A stretch of 64,000 bases of DNA from positions 1-64,000 of the forward strand of contig NZ_SORI01000011.1 in assembly GCF_004366815.1 (NCBI RefSeq), written 5' to 3'. Under the pieces are notes generated by a model. That model saw nothing but the letters and a program-made list of their open reading frames with translations, made no database searches and was not told where the DNA came from. Origin of the DNA: Aminivibrio pyruvatiphilus (lineage in GTDB: Bacteria > Synergistota > Synergistia > Synergistales > Aminobacteriaceae). Below are positions 52,669-60,478 of this stretch, in pieces (the stretch's first letter is position 1; every line of letters starts with the position of its first letter). The position numbers were made by a program, and so were the translations under genes.

Positions 52669-53877
52669 ATGAAAAGAATGGAACTTCTGCGGAGACTCGC
52701 CCGCGACAACGGAAAAAAAATGATACTCCTCGTCATGGACGGAATCGGCGGACTTCCCGGCCCGGACGGAAAAACCGAGCTCGAAGCCGCTGATACCCCG
52801 AACCTGGACGGCCTTGCCGCAAAAAGCGAGCTTGGCCTCATCGACATGGTGGACGCGGGAATAACCCCGGGAAGCGGTCCCGGCCATCTTTCCCTGTTCG
52901 GTTACGATCCACTCGAGTTTTCCATCGGCAGGGGCATCCTCGAGGCCATGGGCGTCGGGGCTCTCGTAGGCCCGGGAGACGTCTGCGCCCGGGGGAATTT
53001 CTGCACCCGCTCCGAAGACGACATCATCCTGGACAGGAGAGCCGGGCGGATAGCCACGGAAAAAAGCGCTCTCGTGGTGGAGAAGCTGGCGGCAGCCATA
53101 AGAGAGATAGATGGTGTGAAGGTCACCTTTTACCCCGGAAAGGAACACCGGTTTGTCGTCGTCTTCTCCGGTGCCGGCCTGACTGAACAGGTTGCCGATG
53201 CCGACCCCCAGCAGGAAGGGGCCCCCATGCGGTGGGCGGACTCTCTTGGGCCCGACGGGGAAAGGATGGCGGCCGTGGCCAATGCCTTCATAAGGAAGGT
53301 CTCCGAGGTTCTGAAGGGTGATGCCCCGGCGAACGGATGCCTGCTGAGGGGATTCTCCTCAGCTCCCGATCTGCCCCTGATGGGGGACCTCTACCGGATG
53401 AGGCCCGTTGCCGTGGCAACCTACCCCATGTACCGCGGGCTGGCGAAGCTCGTCGGGATGGACGTCGTTGACGCCGGCGAGACCCTGGACCAGCTCTTCG
53501 ACACCGTCGGCCGTCTCTGGAACGACTATGACTACTTCTACGTCCACGTGAAGTACACGGACAGCAGGGGAGAGGACGGAGACTTCGACGGCAAGCGGAA
53601 AGTGGTGGAGACGGTGGACGCCCTTCTTCCGAAACTACTTGCCCTGTCCCCCGGCGTACTGGTGGTGACGGGGGACCACAGCACCCCCAGCGTCATGAGC
53701 GCCCACTCCTGGCATCCCGTGCCGTTCCTGCTCTCGAGCCCCTTCGTTCGTTCAGGGGATTCAGCGGCCTTCAGCGAGAGGGAATGCCGCATCGGCTCGG
53801 GGGGCAGGATGGAGGCGCGGAAGCTGCTCGGACTGATGCTCGCCCATGCCGGCCGGCTAGAAAAATACGGCGCGTAA
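52669..53877 (+). CDS. apgM: Cofactor-independent phosphoglycerate mutase (archaeal type)
   Basis: A 402-aa metal-dependent mutase interconverting 3- and 2-phosphoglycerate. It belongs to the alkaline phosphatase superfamily: VMDGIGG with the metal-binding Asp24, ADTPNLDGLA, PGSGPGHLSLFGYDP and the C-terminal TGDHSTPSVMSAHSWHPVP with metal-binding Asp and His. The length and these motifs match ApgM (typical of archaea and some bacteria), not the longer GpmI. AGGTGG lies about 14 nt before the ATG at 52669. A YhaM-like nuclease gene follows after 10 bp. Confidence 0.92.
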   Translation: MKRMELLRRLARDNGKKMILLVMDGIGGLPGPDGKTELEAADTPNLDGLAAKSELGLIDMVDAGITPGSGPGHLSLFGYDPLEFSIGRGILEAMGVGALVGPGDVCARGNFCTRSEDDIILDRRAGRIATEKSALVVEKLAAAIREIDGVKVTFYPGKEHRFVVVFSGAGLTEQVADADPQQEGAPMRWADSLGPDGERMAAVANAFIRKVSEVLKGDAPANGCLLRGFSSAPDLPLMGDLYRMRPVAVATYPMYRGLAKLVGMDVVDAGETLDQLFDTVGRLWNDYDYFYVHVKYTDSRGEDGDFDGKRKVVETVDALLPKLLALSPGVLVVTGDHSTPSVMSAHSWHPVPFLLSSPFVRSGDSAAFSERECRIGSGGRMEARKLLGLMLAHAGRLEKYGA

Positions 53878-53887
53878 GGCCTCTTTT

Positions 53888-54943
53888 ATGACAATACGGG
53901 GTGATGGCGTGGAAGAGCAGCGGCTGAGCAAGACCGGAGAAATCCGGCGGATGGCCAAGGACGACCGTTTCAAGGTTCTCGGGGTTGTGTCGAGAGCCTC
54001 CGTGAGAAAGGACAAGAACGGGAAGAATTACTGGGATATCGCCCTTATGGATGACGAAGGCATCATCGAAGGAAAAATCTGGGGAAATTCCAGGTGGTGG
54101 GACAAGAGCGGCGACGGGCAGGTCGAGGTGCAGGACCCTGCCGAATCGTCAGTTTTCGGTGAGCTTGTGGGCAAAACCCTGGGATTGGCGGGTCAGGTCA
54201 CCGAATTCAAAGGACAGCTCCAGTACAATTTCAACGCGGTGTATTTCCTGAACCAGGAGAAATTTCCTCCCCACCAGTTTGTACAGCGTTCTCCCATCGA
54301 CCAGGACACCCTGGAAAAGGAGTTTTTCGACCTCCTGGGGAGCTGCGGCGGACAGGTGGAGGCTTTTCTCCGTTACGTCTTCTTCGAGAGAAAACTCTGG
54401 GACCGGTTCAAGGACTGGCCGGCAGCGGTGGCCCACCACCATGCCTACGTAGGTGGATTGCTGGAGCACACCATTGCCGTGGCGAGGACGGCAAGATCCC
54501 TGGCGGGGACCTACTCCGAATCGGGGTATGAAATCAGTGTCCCAGTCGCTGTGGCGGGGGCCCTGCTGCACGATCTCGGAAAGATGGATTCCTACAGACT
54601 CGTTCCTGCTCCCGAAATGACGGTGGTCGGCACGGTCATAGACCATATTGTCCTGGGATACAGCACCTTCGCCGCCCTTGCCAGGGATTTCGGCCTGGAG
54701 GAACGGCTTTTTCTCGCCATAGGCCATATTCTGGTGAGCCATCATGGATGCCGGGAATTCGGATCCCCCGTTCTGCCCGCCACCCCAGAGGCCATGGCGG
54801 TGAGTGCGGCCGACGAGCTCGACTTCAGGCTTTTCTGCTGGAAAAATTCTGTGGAGAAAATGGAGGACGGCAAGGAAATTACGGATTACAACGTTTCAGC
54901 CCAGAGGCGTTTCTGGAAATGGGAGCAGGGGAATGGCGCATAA
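53888..54943 (+). CDS. YhaM-like 3'-5' exoribonuclease (OB-fold plus HD domain)
   Basis: A 351-aa protein with an N-terminal OB-fold (about residues 20-125, VSRASVRKDKNGKNYWDIAL) and an HD hydrolase domain (about 165-320). HHAYVGGLLEHT and LLHDLGKMDSY (His228, Asp229) supply metal ligands. The layout matches YhaM/CBF1-type exoribonucleases that trim RNA. The ATG at 53888 is used here, but a GTG at 53909 with GGGGTGAT ahead is equally possible. It overlaps the next gene by 11 nt, so they form one transcript with the mutase gene. Confidence 0.85.
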   Translation: MTIRGDGVEEQRLSKTGEIRRMAKDDRFKVLGVVSRASVRKDKNGKNYWDIALMDDEGIIEGKIWGNSRWWDKSGDGQVEVQDPAESSVFGELVGKTLGLAGQVTEFKGQLQYNFNAVYFLNQEKFPPHQFVQRSPIDQDTLEKEFFDLLGSCGGQVEAFLRYVFFERKLWDRFKDWPAAVAHHHAYVGGLLEHTIAVARTARSLAGTYSESGYEISVPVAVAGALLHDLGKMDSYRLVPAPEMTVVGTVIDHIVLGYSTFAALARDFGLEERLFLAIGHILVSHHGCREFGSPVLPATPEAMAVSAADELDFRLFCWKNSVEKMEDGKEITDYNVSAQRRFWKWEQGNGA

Positions 54944-55859
54944 GCTGACGGTTTCCTCATCCGACGACGGACGCAGGTTTGACAAGGTGCTCCGGTCCAT
55001 CTGGCCCGGCCTTCCCCTGAGCGTGGTCATGAAGGGAATCCGGACAGGCTCCGTGAGGCTTGACGGAAAAAAGGCCTCCTGCGATGTCCGGGTTTCTGCC
55101 GGCCAGGAGATTTACGTCCCGTGGGAGAGCCCCAGGGAAGCGGCGGGGGAGTACCGCTACCGCCGGACTTTGTCCGTTCTCTTCCGTGACAGCCGGATCT
55201 GGGCTGTGAACAAGCCTGAAAACCTTCTTGTCCAGCCCGACAGGAAGGACCAGGACAACGTCCTTGACCGGGTGAAGTACATGCTGCAGCTCGAGGGGCT
55301 CGAAGAAAGGGCCTATGCCGTGCACCGCCTCGACAGGAACACCACGGGCGTTCTGCTCGTTGCCCTTTCGGGGGTCAGTCTCCGGATACTTCAGGACGCC
55401 TTCCGGGAGAGAAAAATCCGCAAAACCTACCTCGCGGTGGTGGCGGGACTCCCGCCGAAGGAAGGAGAGATCCGGGCGCCGCTCCTGAAGGAGCCTTCGT
55501 CGAACACAGTCCGGGTCGATCCTGCCGGCAAAGAAGCCCTGACCAGGTTCAGGCTTCTCGGCGGCGGAAACGACGCCTCCCTCGTGGAGATCGACCTCGT
55601 GACGGGACGGTCCCACCAGGCCAGGGTCCACATGGCGTCCATAGGATGCCCTGTCCTCGGCGACATCCGGTACGGAAGCGAGGAAACCAACGGAAAATGG
55701 AGAAAGCGGGGAATCCGGCGCCCCCTGCTTCACAGCTACAGGATCCTTTTTGGGGAACTCGGGGGAGAAATTGAGGATTTGTCCGGCATGAGGATTACCG
55801 CTCCTCTTCCCGCCGACATGGAGTCCCTTTGCGCCTCCCGGGGATGGCGGCTTCCGTAA
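54933..55859 (+). CDS. RluA family pseudouridine synthase
   Basis: A 308-aa enzyme isomerising uridine to pseudouridine in rRNA (or tRNA). An S4-like N-terminal domain (GRRFDKVLRSIWPGLPLSVV) precedes the catalytic domain, which contains AVHRLDRNTTGVLL with the catalytic Asp near residue 134 and VTGRSHQARVHMASIG. RluC/RluD-type target sites cannot be distinguished by eye. The start at 54933 has GGGAGCAGGGG before it and lies inside the end of the YhaM-like gene; the longer frame from 54804 is spurious. The candidate selenoprotein gene follows 44 bp after its stop. Confidence 0.92.
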   Translation: MAHKLTVSSSDDGRRFDKVLRSIWPGLPLSVVMKGIRTGSVRLDGKKASCDVRVSAGQEIYVPWESPREAAGEYRYRRTLSVLFRDSRIWAVNKPENLLVQPDRKDQDNVLDRVKYMLQLEGLEERAYAVHRLDRNTTGVLLVALSGVSLRILQDAFRERKIRKTYLAVVAGLPPKEGEIRAPLLKEPSSNTVRVDPAGKEALTRFRLLGGGNDASLVEIDLVTGRSHQARVHMASIGCPVLGDIRYGSEETNGKWRKRGIRRPLLHSYRILFGELGGEIEDLSGMRITAPLPADMESLCASRGWRLP

Positions 55860-55903
55860 TGGAAGAGGAGTGACGGACTGAAGGTCCGGAGAGGAGGATA
55901 ATG

Positions 55904-56230
55904 ATGGAACTGAAAATCGTCGCGGAGCGGAGCATTATGGACAAGCTCCGGAAAAAAGGCGAAGCGTTTGTCATCCAGCGGACCCTCGGGATCGGGTGAG
56001 GAGCCAGGAGAGTCTTCAGAGTTGAAGACGGCGTTCCTCCGTCGGAGGGCGAATACCGCAGAATAGAGCACGAAGGAGTTTCCCTCTGGGTTCCCTCCTT
56101 TATGAAATTCAGAAATGACACTGTCGAGGTAGTCCAGCGGGGCTTTCTGTGGTCGGCCTATCTCATGGTTACCAGCGTAGAAGCGGGCAGCGGCTCTTTT
56201 TGCGCTGATTGTTCCGATTGCGGAGAATGA
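55904..56230 (+). CDS. Candidate HesB/IscA-like selenoprotein (in-frame TGA)
   Basis: A 109-codon frame from an ATG at 55904 (AGGAGG 6 nt upstream; ATG 55901 also in frame) to TGA 56228, broken only by TGA at 55997-55999. Reading that TGA as selenocysteine gives a 108-aa protein with Sec at residue 32 in LGIGUGARRVFRVEDG and three Cys at 100, 103 and 106 in FCADCSDCGE near the end. E. coli IscA is 107 aa with Cys at 35, 99 and 101, so length and positions fit the HesB-like fold, and HesB-like selenoproteins are known in bacteria. The stretch after the TGA keeps a sensible composition. A SECIS-like hairpin follows the TGA. A stop-truncated 31-aa ORF is the alternative. It probably shares a transcript with the RluA gene. 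Confidence 0.7.
56000..56040 (+). promoter_or_regulatory. SECIS-like hairpin in the selenoprotein candidate
   Basis: Directly after TGA 55997-55999 the RNA can form GUCUUC (56012-56017) / GAAGAC (56024-56029) with a six-base AGAGUU loop, 18 nt after the TGA, plus outer pairing GGAG / CUCC. A G lies in the first two loop bases, as bacterial SECIS elements usually have. Confidence 0.5.
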
Positions 56231-56287
56231 ATTGTAAGATTTTGTTCTAGGTATTTGGAACTATTTTGACCTATTTCTTCTCTTTTC

Positions 56288-56317
56288 TTGGTGCTTTAAG
56301 GAAAAAAATGTTATGAT
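56288..56317 (+). promoter_or_regulatory. Putative promoter of the first glutamate dehydrogenase gene
   Basis: TTGGTG (56288-56293), 18-bp spacer, TATGAT (56312-56317), about 50 bp before the ATG, in an AT-rich stretch. Confidence 0.5.
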
Positions 56318-56367
56318 ATGAACGGTCTCAAACGGCGGAAGCCGTAAAAATACAGGAGGTGTGTTTA

Positions 56368-57645
56368 ATGGCCGTAGTGAAGCGTACTTCCTCAAACGTT
56401 CTCCTTGACACAGCACTCAAGAATTTCTATGCAGCAGCTGAGGAGATGGGGCTCGAAGAGGGACTCATCGACATCCTCAGCCACTCCGAGCGCCGGACAT
56501 GCGTTTCCATCCCCGTGGAAATGGATGACGGTACGGTAAGGGTTTTTGACGGGTACAGGGTTCTCCATTCTTCCGCCATCGGACCGGGCAAGGGCGGAGT
56601 CCGTTTCCACCCCGAAGTGAATCTTGATGAATGCGAAGCCCTCGGCATGATGATGACCTGGAAATGCTCCCTCGCCGGCATTCCCTACGGCGGAGGCAAG
56701 GGTGGCGTTTCCTGCGAACCCCTCGAGCTTTCCAAGAAGGAAAAAGAGCGGATCGCCAGAACCTGGGCAGCCCGGATGGCTCCCGTTATCGGAGCATGGA
56801 CCGACGTCCCCGCCCCTGACGTGAACACCGGCGGACCGGAAATGGTCTGGTTCATGGACACCATCAGCAAGATGAAGAACCAGCTCGAGCCTGCAATTTT
56901 CACCGGAAAGCCCATTCCCCTGTGGGGGTCCAAGGGCCGCACGGCTGCGACGGGCTACGGCGTCGCCACCTGCGCTCTCGAGCTTCTGAAGAATCTGGGC
57001 AAGTCTCCCGAGGGCGCCACCGTCGCCATCCAGGGCTTCGGCAACGTGGGCACCTATGCCGCCCTTACAATGATCGATGCCGGATCCAAGGTCATCGGCA
57101 TCAGCGACATCACCGGAACTTATTACGCCCCCAACGGCCTTGATATCAAAAAAGCATTCGACCACGTGAGCAACCATCCGAAGCGCCTTCTTGAAGGCTT
57201 TACCTGCGACGGCTGCCAGAAGCTCGACCTTCCCGAAGTGCTTTTCCTGGACTGTGACATCCTTATCCCCGCCGCCCTTGAGGGCGTCATCAACGGGAAG
57301 AATGCCGACAAGGTCAAGGCGAAGTACATCGTCGAAGCAGCCAATGGCCCCATCACTCCTGAAGGCGACGCCATTCTCGATGACAAGGGAATTCTCGTCG
57401 TTCCCGACTTCCTGGCCAATTCCGGCGGAGTCATCGGCTCCTACTTCGAGTGGGCCCAGGACCTCGGCGGATTCTTCTGGTCGGAGGAGGAGTACAACGA
57501 CCGGCTGATCCGCATCATGAAGGACAACTTCCAGCGGGTGTGGACGTACGCGAAGGACAAGAACGTCAAGATGCGCCGGGCAGCCTTCATGGCCGCTATC
57601 CAGAGAGTGGCCGATGCGGTGCGGATGAGAGGCGTGTTCCTGTAA
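56368..57645 (+). CDS. gdhA: Glutamate dehydrogenase (Glu/Leu/Phe/Val family), paralogue 1
   Basis: A 425-aa NAD(P)-dependent dehydrogenase that oxidatively deaminates glutamate (possibly other amino acids) to the 2-oxo acid and ammonia. GPGKGGVRFHPEV, IPYGGGKGGVS (substrate Lys), the VPAPDVNTGGPEMVWFMD stretch and QGFGNVGTYAAL (Rossmann) are family signatures. AGGAGG stands 11 nt before the ATG at 56368. Length is normal for the hexameric bacterial or archaeal type. A second gene of the family follows 187 bp downstream, beyond a terminator. Confidence 0.93.
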   Translation: MAVVKRTSSNVLLDTALKNFYAAAEEMGLEEGLIDILSHSERRTCVSIPVEMDDGTVRVFDGYRVLHSSAIGPGKGGVRFHPEVNLDECEALGMMMTWKCSLAGIPYGGGKGGVSCEPLELSKKEKERIARTWAARMAPVIGAWTDVPAPDVNTGGPEMVWFMDTISKMKNQLEPAIFTGKPIPLWGSKGRTAATGYGVATCALELLKNLGKSPEGATVAIQGFGNVGTYAALTMIDAGSKVIGISDITGTYYAPNGLDIKKAFDHVSNHPKRLLEGFTCDGCQKLDLPEVLFLDCDILIPAALEGVINGKNADKVKAKYIVEAANGPITPEGDAILDDKGILVVPDFLANSGGVIGSYFEWAQDLGGFFWSEEEYNDRLIRIMKDNFQRVWTYAKDKNVKMRRAAFMAAIQRVADAVRMRGVFL

Positions 57646-57666
57646 AAGAAAAGAGCTTATTGTTTC

Positions 57667-57698
57667 GGGGCCGGAGAAATCCGGCCTCTTTTTTTGTT
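57667..57698 (+). terminator. Terminator between the two dehydrogenase genes
   Basis: A stem GGCCGGA / TCCGGCC with a GAAA loop and a T-rich tail (TCTTTTTTT), about 25 bp after the first stop codon. Confidence 0.88.
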
Positions 57699-57832
57699 CC
57701 GTTAATTAGACAGAAAAGACAAATAAGTGATCAAAACATGCGCCGTGTGTGTTAGAATTTTCAAAGAAAGAAGTGGCGAAACGGTCTCTGTAATCCATGG
57801 GAAAGCAGATCTACGAGGAGGTGGAGGAACGG

Positions 57833-59074
57833 ATGAACCCGAGAGAGATGTACCTGCAGCAGCTTGAACAGGCGGTGCCTTACTTGACGGTGGAGCCCGA
57901 ATACCTTGAGATGCTGAGGTATCCGAAAGAGGTTCTCGAGCTTTCCATTCCCGTGCGGCTCGACGGAGGAGGAGTGAAGATTTTCAGCGCGTGGCGGAGC
58001 CATCACAACAACGCTCTCGGCCCCTACAAGGGAGGAGTCCGGTACCACGTGGAAGTAAGCCGGGATGAAGTTGTCGCTCTTTCCTCGTGGATGACTATCA
58101 AGTGTGCCATTGCCGGCCTCCCCTACGGCGGAGGCAAGGGGGGCGTCTCGGTGGATGTCCGCGAGCTGTCGCGGAACGAACTCGAGAATCTCAGCAGGGC
58201 CTATGCTTTCGGCATCTCCCGGTTCGTCGGGACGGATTATGACATTCCCGCTCCCGATGTGTACACAAATCCCCAGGTAATGGCCTGGTTTCTCGATACC
58301 TTCGAGAAAGTGAAGGGCTGGAGCGAGCCGTCGGCTTTTACGGGAAAACCGGTAGTCATGGGAGGATCTCTCGGCAGATCCGATTCGACGGGAAAGGGAG
58401 GCATCTTCATCCTCAGGGAAGCCCTGAAAGCCATGGGACTCCTGGGCAAACCCCTCACCGTGGGAATACAGGGATACGGAAACGTGGGCTCCCGGGCCCA
58501 CCGGTTCGTCGAGGAAGATCTCGGCCTCACCGTAGTAGCGGTCTGTGATTCCGGTGCGGCTGTTTACAATCCGGCGGGACTGAAATACTCGGAAGTGGGG
58601 AAATTCAAGGAAGAAACCCGTTCCCTGAAAGGTTTTTCCGGCGGGGAAGAATTTTTCCCTGATCTGATTTTCGAGAAGGAAATGGACATCCTCATCCTGG
58701 CTGCCCTCGGCGGTGCAATCGACGAAAAGAATGCCGGAGCTGTAAGGGCAAAGGTGATTCTCGAGCTGGCCAACGGCCCCATAACGCCTGAAGGCGAAGC
58801 CATCCTTGCCGACAGGGGAGTGCTTATCGTCCCGGATGTCCTTGCCAACGCCGGGGGAGTAATCGTCAGCTGTTTCGAATGGATCCAGGGACGTTCAGGT
58901 GACATGTGGTCTGAAGAATATGTGTTTTCAAAGCTGGACGAGAGAATGGTCCGGTCCTTCAGGGAAATCTGGTCTATCCGGCAGGACAGGAAGATCAGTT
59001 TCCGCCAGGCCGCCTATGTCAAGGCGGTCAGCAGAATTGTGGATGCCATGAGGTTCCGGGGGATTTGGCCGTAG
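57833..59074 (+). CDS. Glutamate dehydrogenase family, paralogue 2
   Basis: A 413-aa Glu/Leu/Phe/Val dehydrogenase. GPYKGGVRYHVEVSRDEV, LPYGGGKGGVSVD, the VYTNPQVMAWFLDTFEK stretch and QGYGNVGSRAH are present, and ARG/GDH-type ANGPITPEGEAIL is shared with the neighbour. It is clearly related to paralogue 1 but quite diverged, so a different substrate or cofactor preference is plausible. The start at 57833 (GGAGG 5 nt upstream, protein begins NPREMYLQQLEQA) matches the family better than the frame opening at 57797. Confidence 0.9.
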   Translation: MNPREMYLQQLEQAVPYLTVEPEYLEMLRYPKEVLELSIPVRLDGGGVKIFSAWRSHHNNALGPYKGGVRYHVEVSRDEVVALSSWMTIKCAIAGLPYGGGKGGVSVDVRELSRNELENLSRAYAFGISRFVGTDYDIPAPDVYTNPQVMAWFLDTFEKVKGWSEPSAFTGKPVVMGGSLGRSDSTGKGGIFILREALKAMGLLGKPLTVGIQGYGNVGSRAHRFVEEDLGLTVVAVCDSGAAVYNPAGLKYSEVGKFKEETRSLKGFSGGEEFFPDLIFEKEMDILILAALGGAIDEKNAGAVRAKVILELANGPITPEGEAILADRGVLIVPDVLANAGGVIVSCFEWIQGRSGDMWSEEYVFSKLDERMVRSFREIWSIRQDRKISFRQAAYVKAVSRIVDAMRFRGIWP

Positions 59075-59086
59075 GGGGACTGAGCA

Positions 59087-59118
59087 GGGTGGAAAGGAGC
59101 AGCTCGGCCTTTCCACCC
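59087..59118. terminator. Convergent hairpin
   Basis: An 11-bp inverted repeat GGGTGGAAAGG / CCTTTCCACCC between paralogue 2 and the hydrolase gene; no T-run. Confidence 0.55.
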
Positions 59119-59123
59119 GGAAA

Positions 59124-60287
59124 TCAATCGTAGAACACTCTTTCAGCCGGGCTTGCCCCCGGGTCTGCAAAGAAGGGGCCTAGGCCCTTGTTCATCATCT
59201 CTGCGTAGGTTGGGATTCCCTCGAGGATAACGGTCTTGTCGGGAGACAGCATGTTGTGGACCTGAAGGATCGTCATGAGGGTGGTAACGTGCCGGGCGGT
59301 CCGTTTGTGCACCGGCCATCCGTTTTCGTCGATGGGGGCGTACAGGAGCTTGTGCTCTCCGGCTTTCATGACGAAGCGGTCCTTTCCCGACATGAGGAGC
59401 TCCTCGTCAGTGATGCCCCGGATCCTGTCAAGCATGGGTTCGGCAACCTCCGCCAGGTAGGAGACCGCTTCTGAATGATCCCCGATTTCCCTGTGGGAGA
59501 GTCCGTGGAGTGCCTTTGGGGAAAACTCCATGCCGATGGGGACATCGAATGTCTGGGAGGTGAGCATCATTGAGGCCATGGCGGCCACGGACTGCCCCTT
59601 TTCGTGGACGACGATGGTGTTCTCCACGGCATATTCAAGCTCCGCCTCGTGGAAATCCATGACGATGTCCGCCTTTTCGTTCCGTATCAGTTCCATGGCG
59701 GCGAAGCAGGTGCGTTCAGCAAGCAGTCCGTCAGGTCTGCCGGGCCATGTTCTGTTCGCATTTCTCACGTCCATGTAGGCGAGGTTCTGCCCGCTGGGGA
59801 AATGAATGTACACTTCCGGGTCCGGCCAGGAATCGAGGGGGCTCGCAACCCTGTCCCCGTAGCGCCATCGTTTGACTCCCCATGGTGTGTTCACATGAAA
59901 AAACCGGGGATAGGCCTCTCCCATCCTGGTCCCGAGGGAGGCGCTCCGGTTGATTCTGTTGATAACAATGATTCTCCCCCGGAGGGGTTTCACGTTCTCG
60001 GTGAAAATCTGGGCAGACAGGTTTGCCACGGGCTCTTCGGGGTGGGTTCCTCCGATGAGCACTACCGTTCCTCCCGGAACCCCGCTGTTAAAAATATACA
60101 CATTGGCGTCGTTCACCGAGTTCTTAACGGAATCGCTGTAATCACTGAGTCTTTTTACCTCCGAAATGTAGGGGCTGACGACGACGGCTTCCCTGTATTC
60201 CCGGTGTTCCGTGAAGAGGAAACCGGCCACGGCGGCGCAGCCGCCAACGATAAGGAGGATGACCGCTTTTGCGGTCCGGATAGTCAT
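59124..60287 (-). CDS. Aspartoacylase/succinylglutamate desuccinylase-family hydrolase, exported
   Basis: A 387-aa zinc hydrolase of the M14-like AstE/AspA clan. A membrane anchor or uncleaved signal (residues about 8-26) suggests an extracytoplasmic location. GGTHPEEP (near residue 80) is the zinc motif His..Glu, and MDFHEAELEY (near 216) provides further ligands. Related enzymes remove acyl groups from N-acyl amino acids. It is the last gene of a minus-strand operon; a GGGAGGAAG site lies before the ATG at 60287, 16 bp after the small membrane-protein gene. The substrate is not known. Confidence 0.82.
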   Translation of the reverse strand: MTIRTAKAVILLIVGGCAAVAGFLFTEHREYREAVVVSPYISEVKRLSDYSDSVKNSVNDANVYIFNSGVPGGTVVLIGGTHPEEPVANLSAQIFTENVKPLRGRIIVINRINRSASLGTRMGEAYPRFFHVNTPWGVKRWRYGDRVASPLDSWPDPEVYIHFPSGQNLAYMDVRNANRTWPGRPDGLLAERTCFAAMELIRNEKADIVMDFHEAELEYAVENTIVVHEKGQSVAAMASMMLTSQTFDVPIGMEFSPKALHGLSHREIGDHSEAVSYLAEVAEPMLDRIRGITDEELLMSGKDRFVMKAGEHKLLYAPIDENGWPVHKRTARHVTTLMTILQVHNMLSPDKTVILEGIPTYAEMMNKGLGPFFADPGASPAERVFYD

Positions 60288-60303
60288 GGGGTCTTCCTCC
60301 CTT

Positions 60304-60474
60304 CTATTTCAGCCGCAAAAGCCTGAGGACGAAGGGAATCATGATGATCCCGTAAAGCGCCGCCTCCTGTATGCTTTTGGTCGCCAGGAAATTCTTCGCA
60401 AGGGCAAGCAGAAAGAATGCCGTGATAAAGTAGTACAAAACCATAACAACAGAATTGACCATAATCATGTCCAT
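60304..60474 (-). CDS. Small hydrophobic membrane protein (56 aa)
   Basis: A 56-aa ORF with GGAGG 8 nt before the ATG at 60474 and no competing frame. It has two hydrophobic stretches, VNSVVMVLYYFITAFFLLAL (about 6-25) and AALYGIIMIPFVLRLL (about 38-53), joined by a short KNFLATKSIQE hinge. It starts 4 nt after the permease stop codon and lies 16 bp before the hydrolase gene. Its position, next to a large permease and a secreted protein, suggests a small permease subunit comparable to the small membrane proteins of tripartite uptake systems. No family was recognised. Confidence 0.75.
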   Translation of the reverse strand: MDMIMVNSVVMVLYYFITAFFLLALAKNFLATKSIQEAALYGIIMIPFVLRLLRLK

Positions 60475-60478
60475 GCTG

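Noticed and set aside
57690-57832. Promoter for the second glutamate dehydrogenase gene
   Set aside because: A TAGAAT at 57753-57758 is present, but no -35 stands at a suitable distance; not strong enough to list as a feature.
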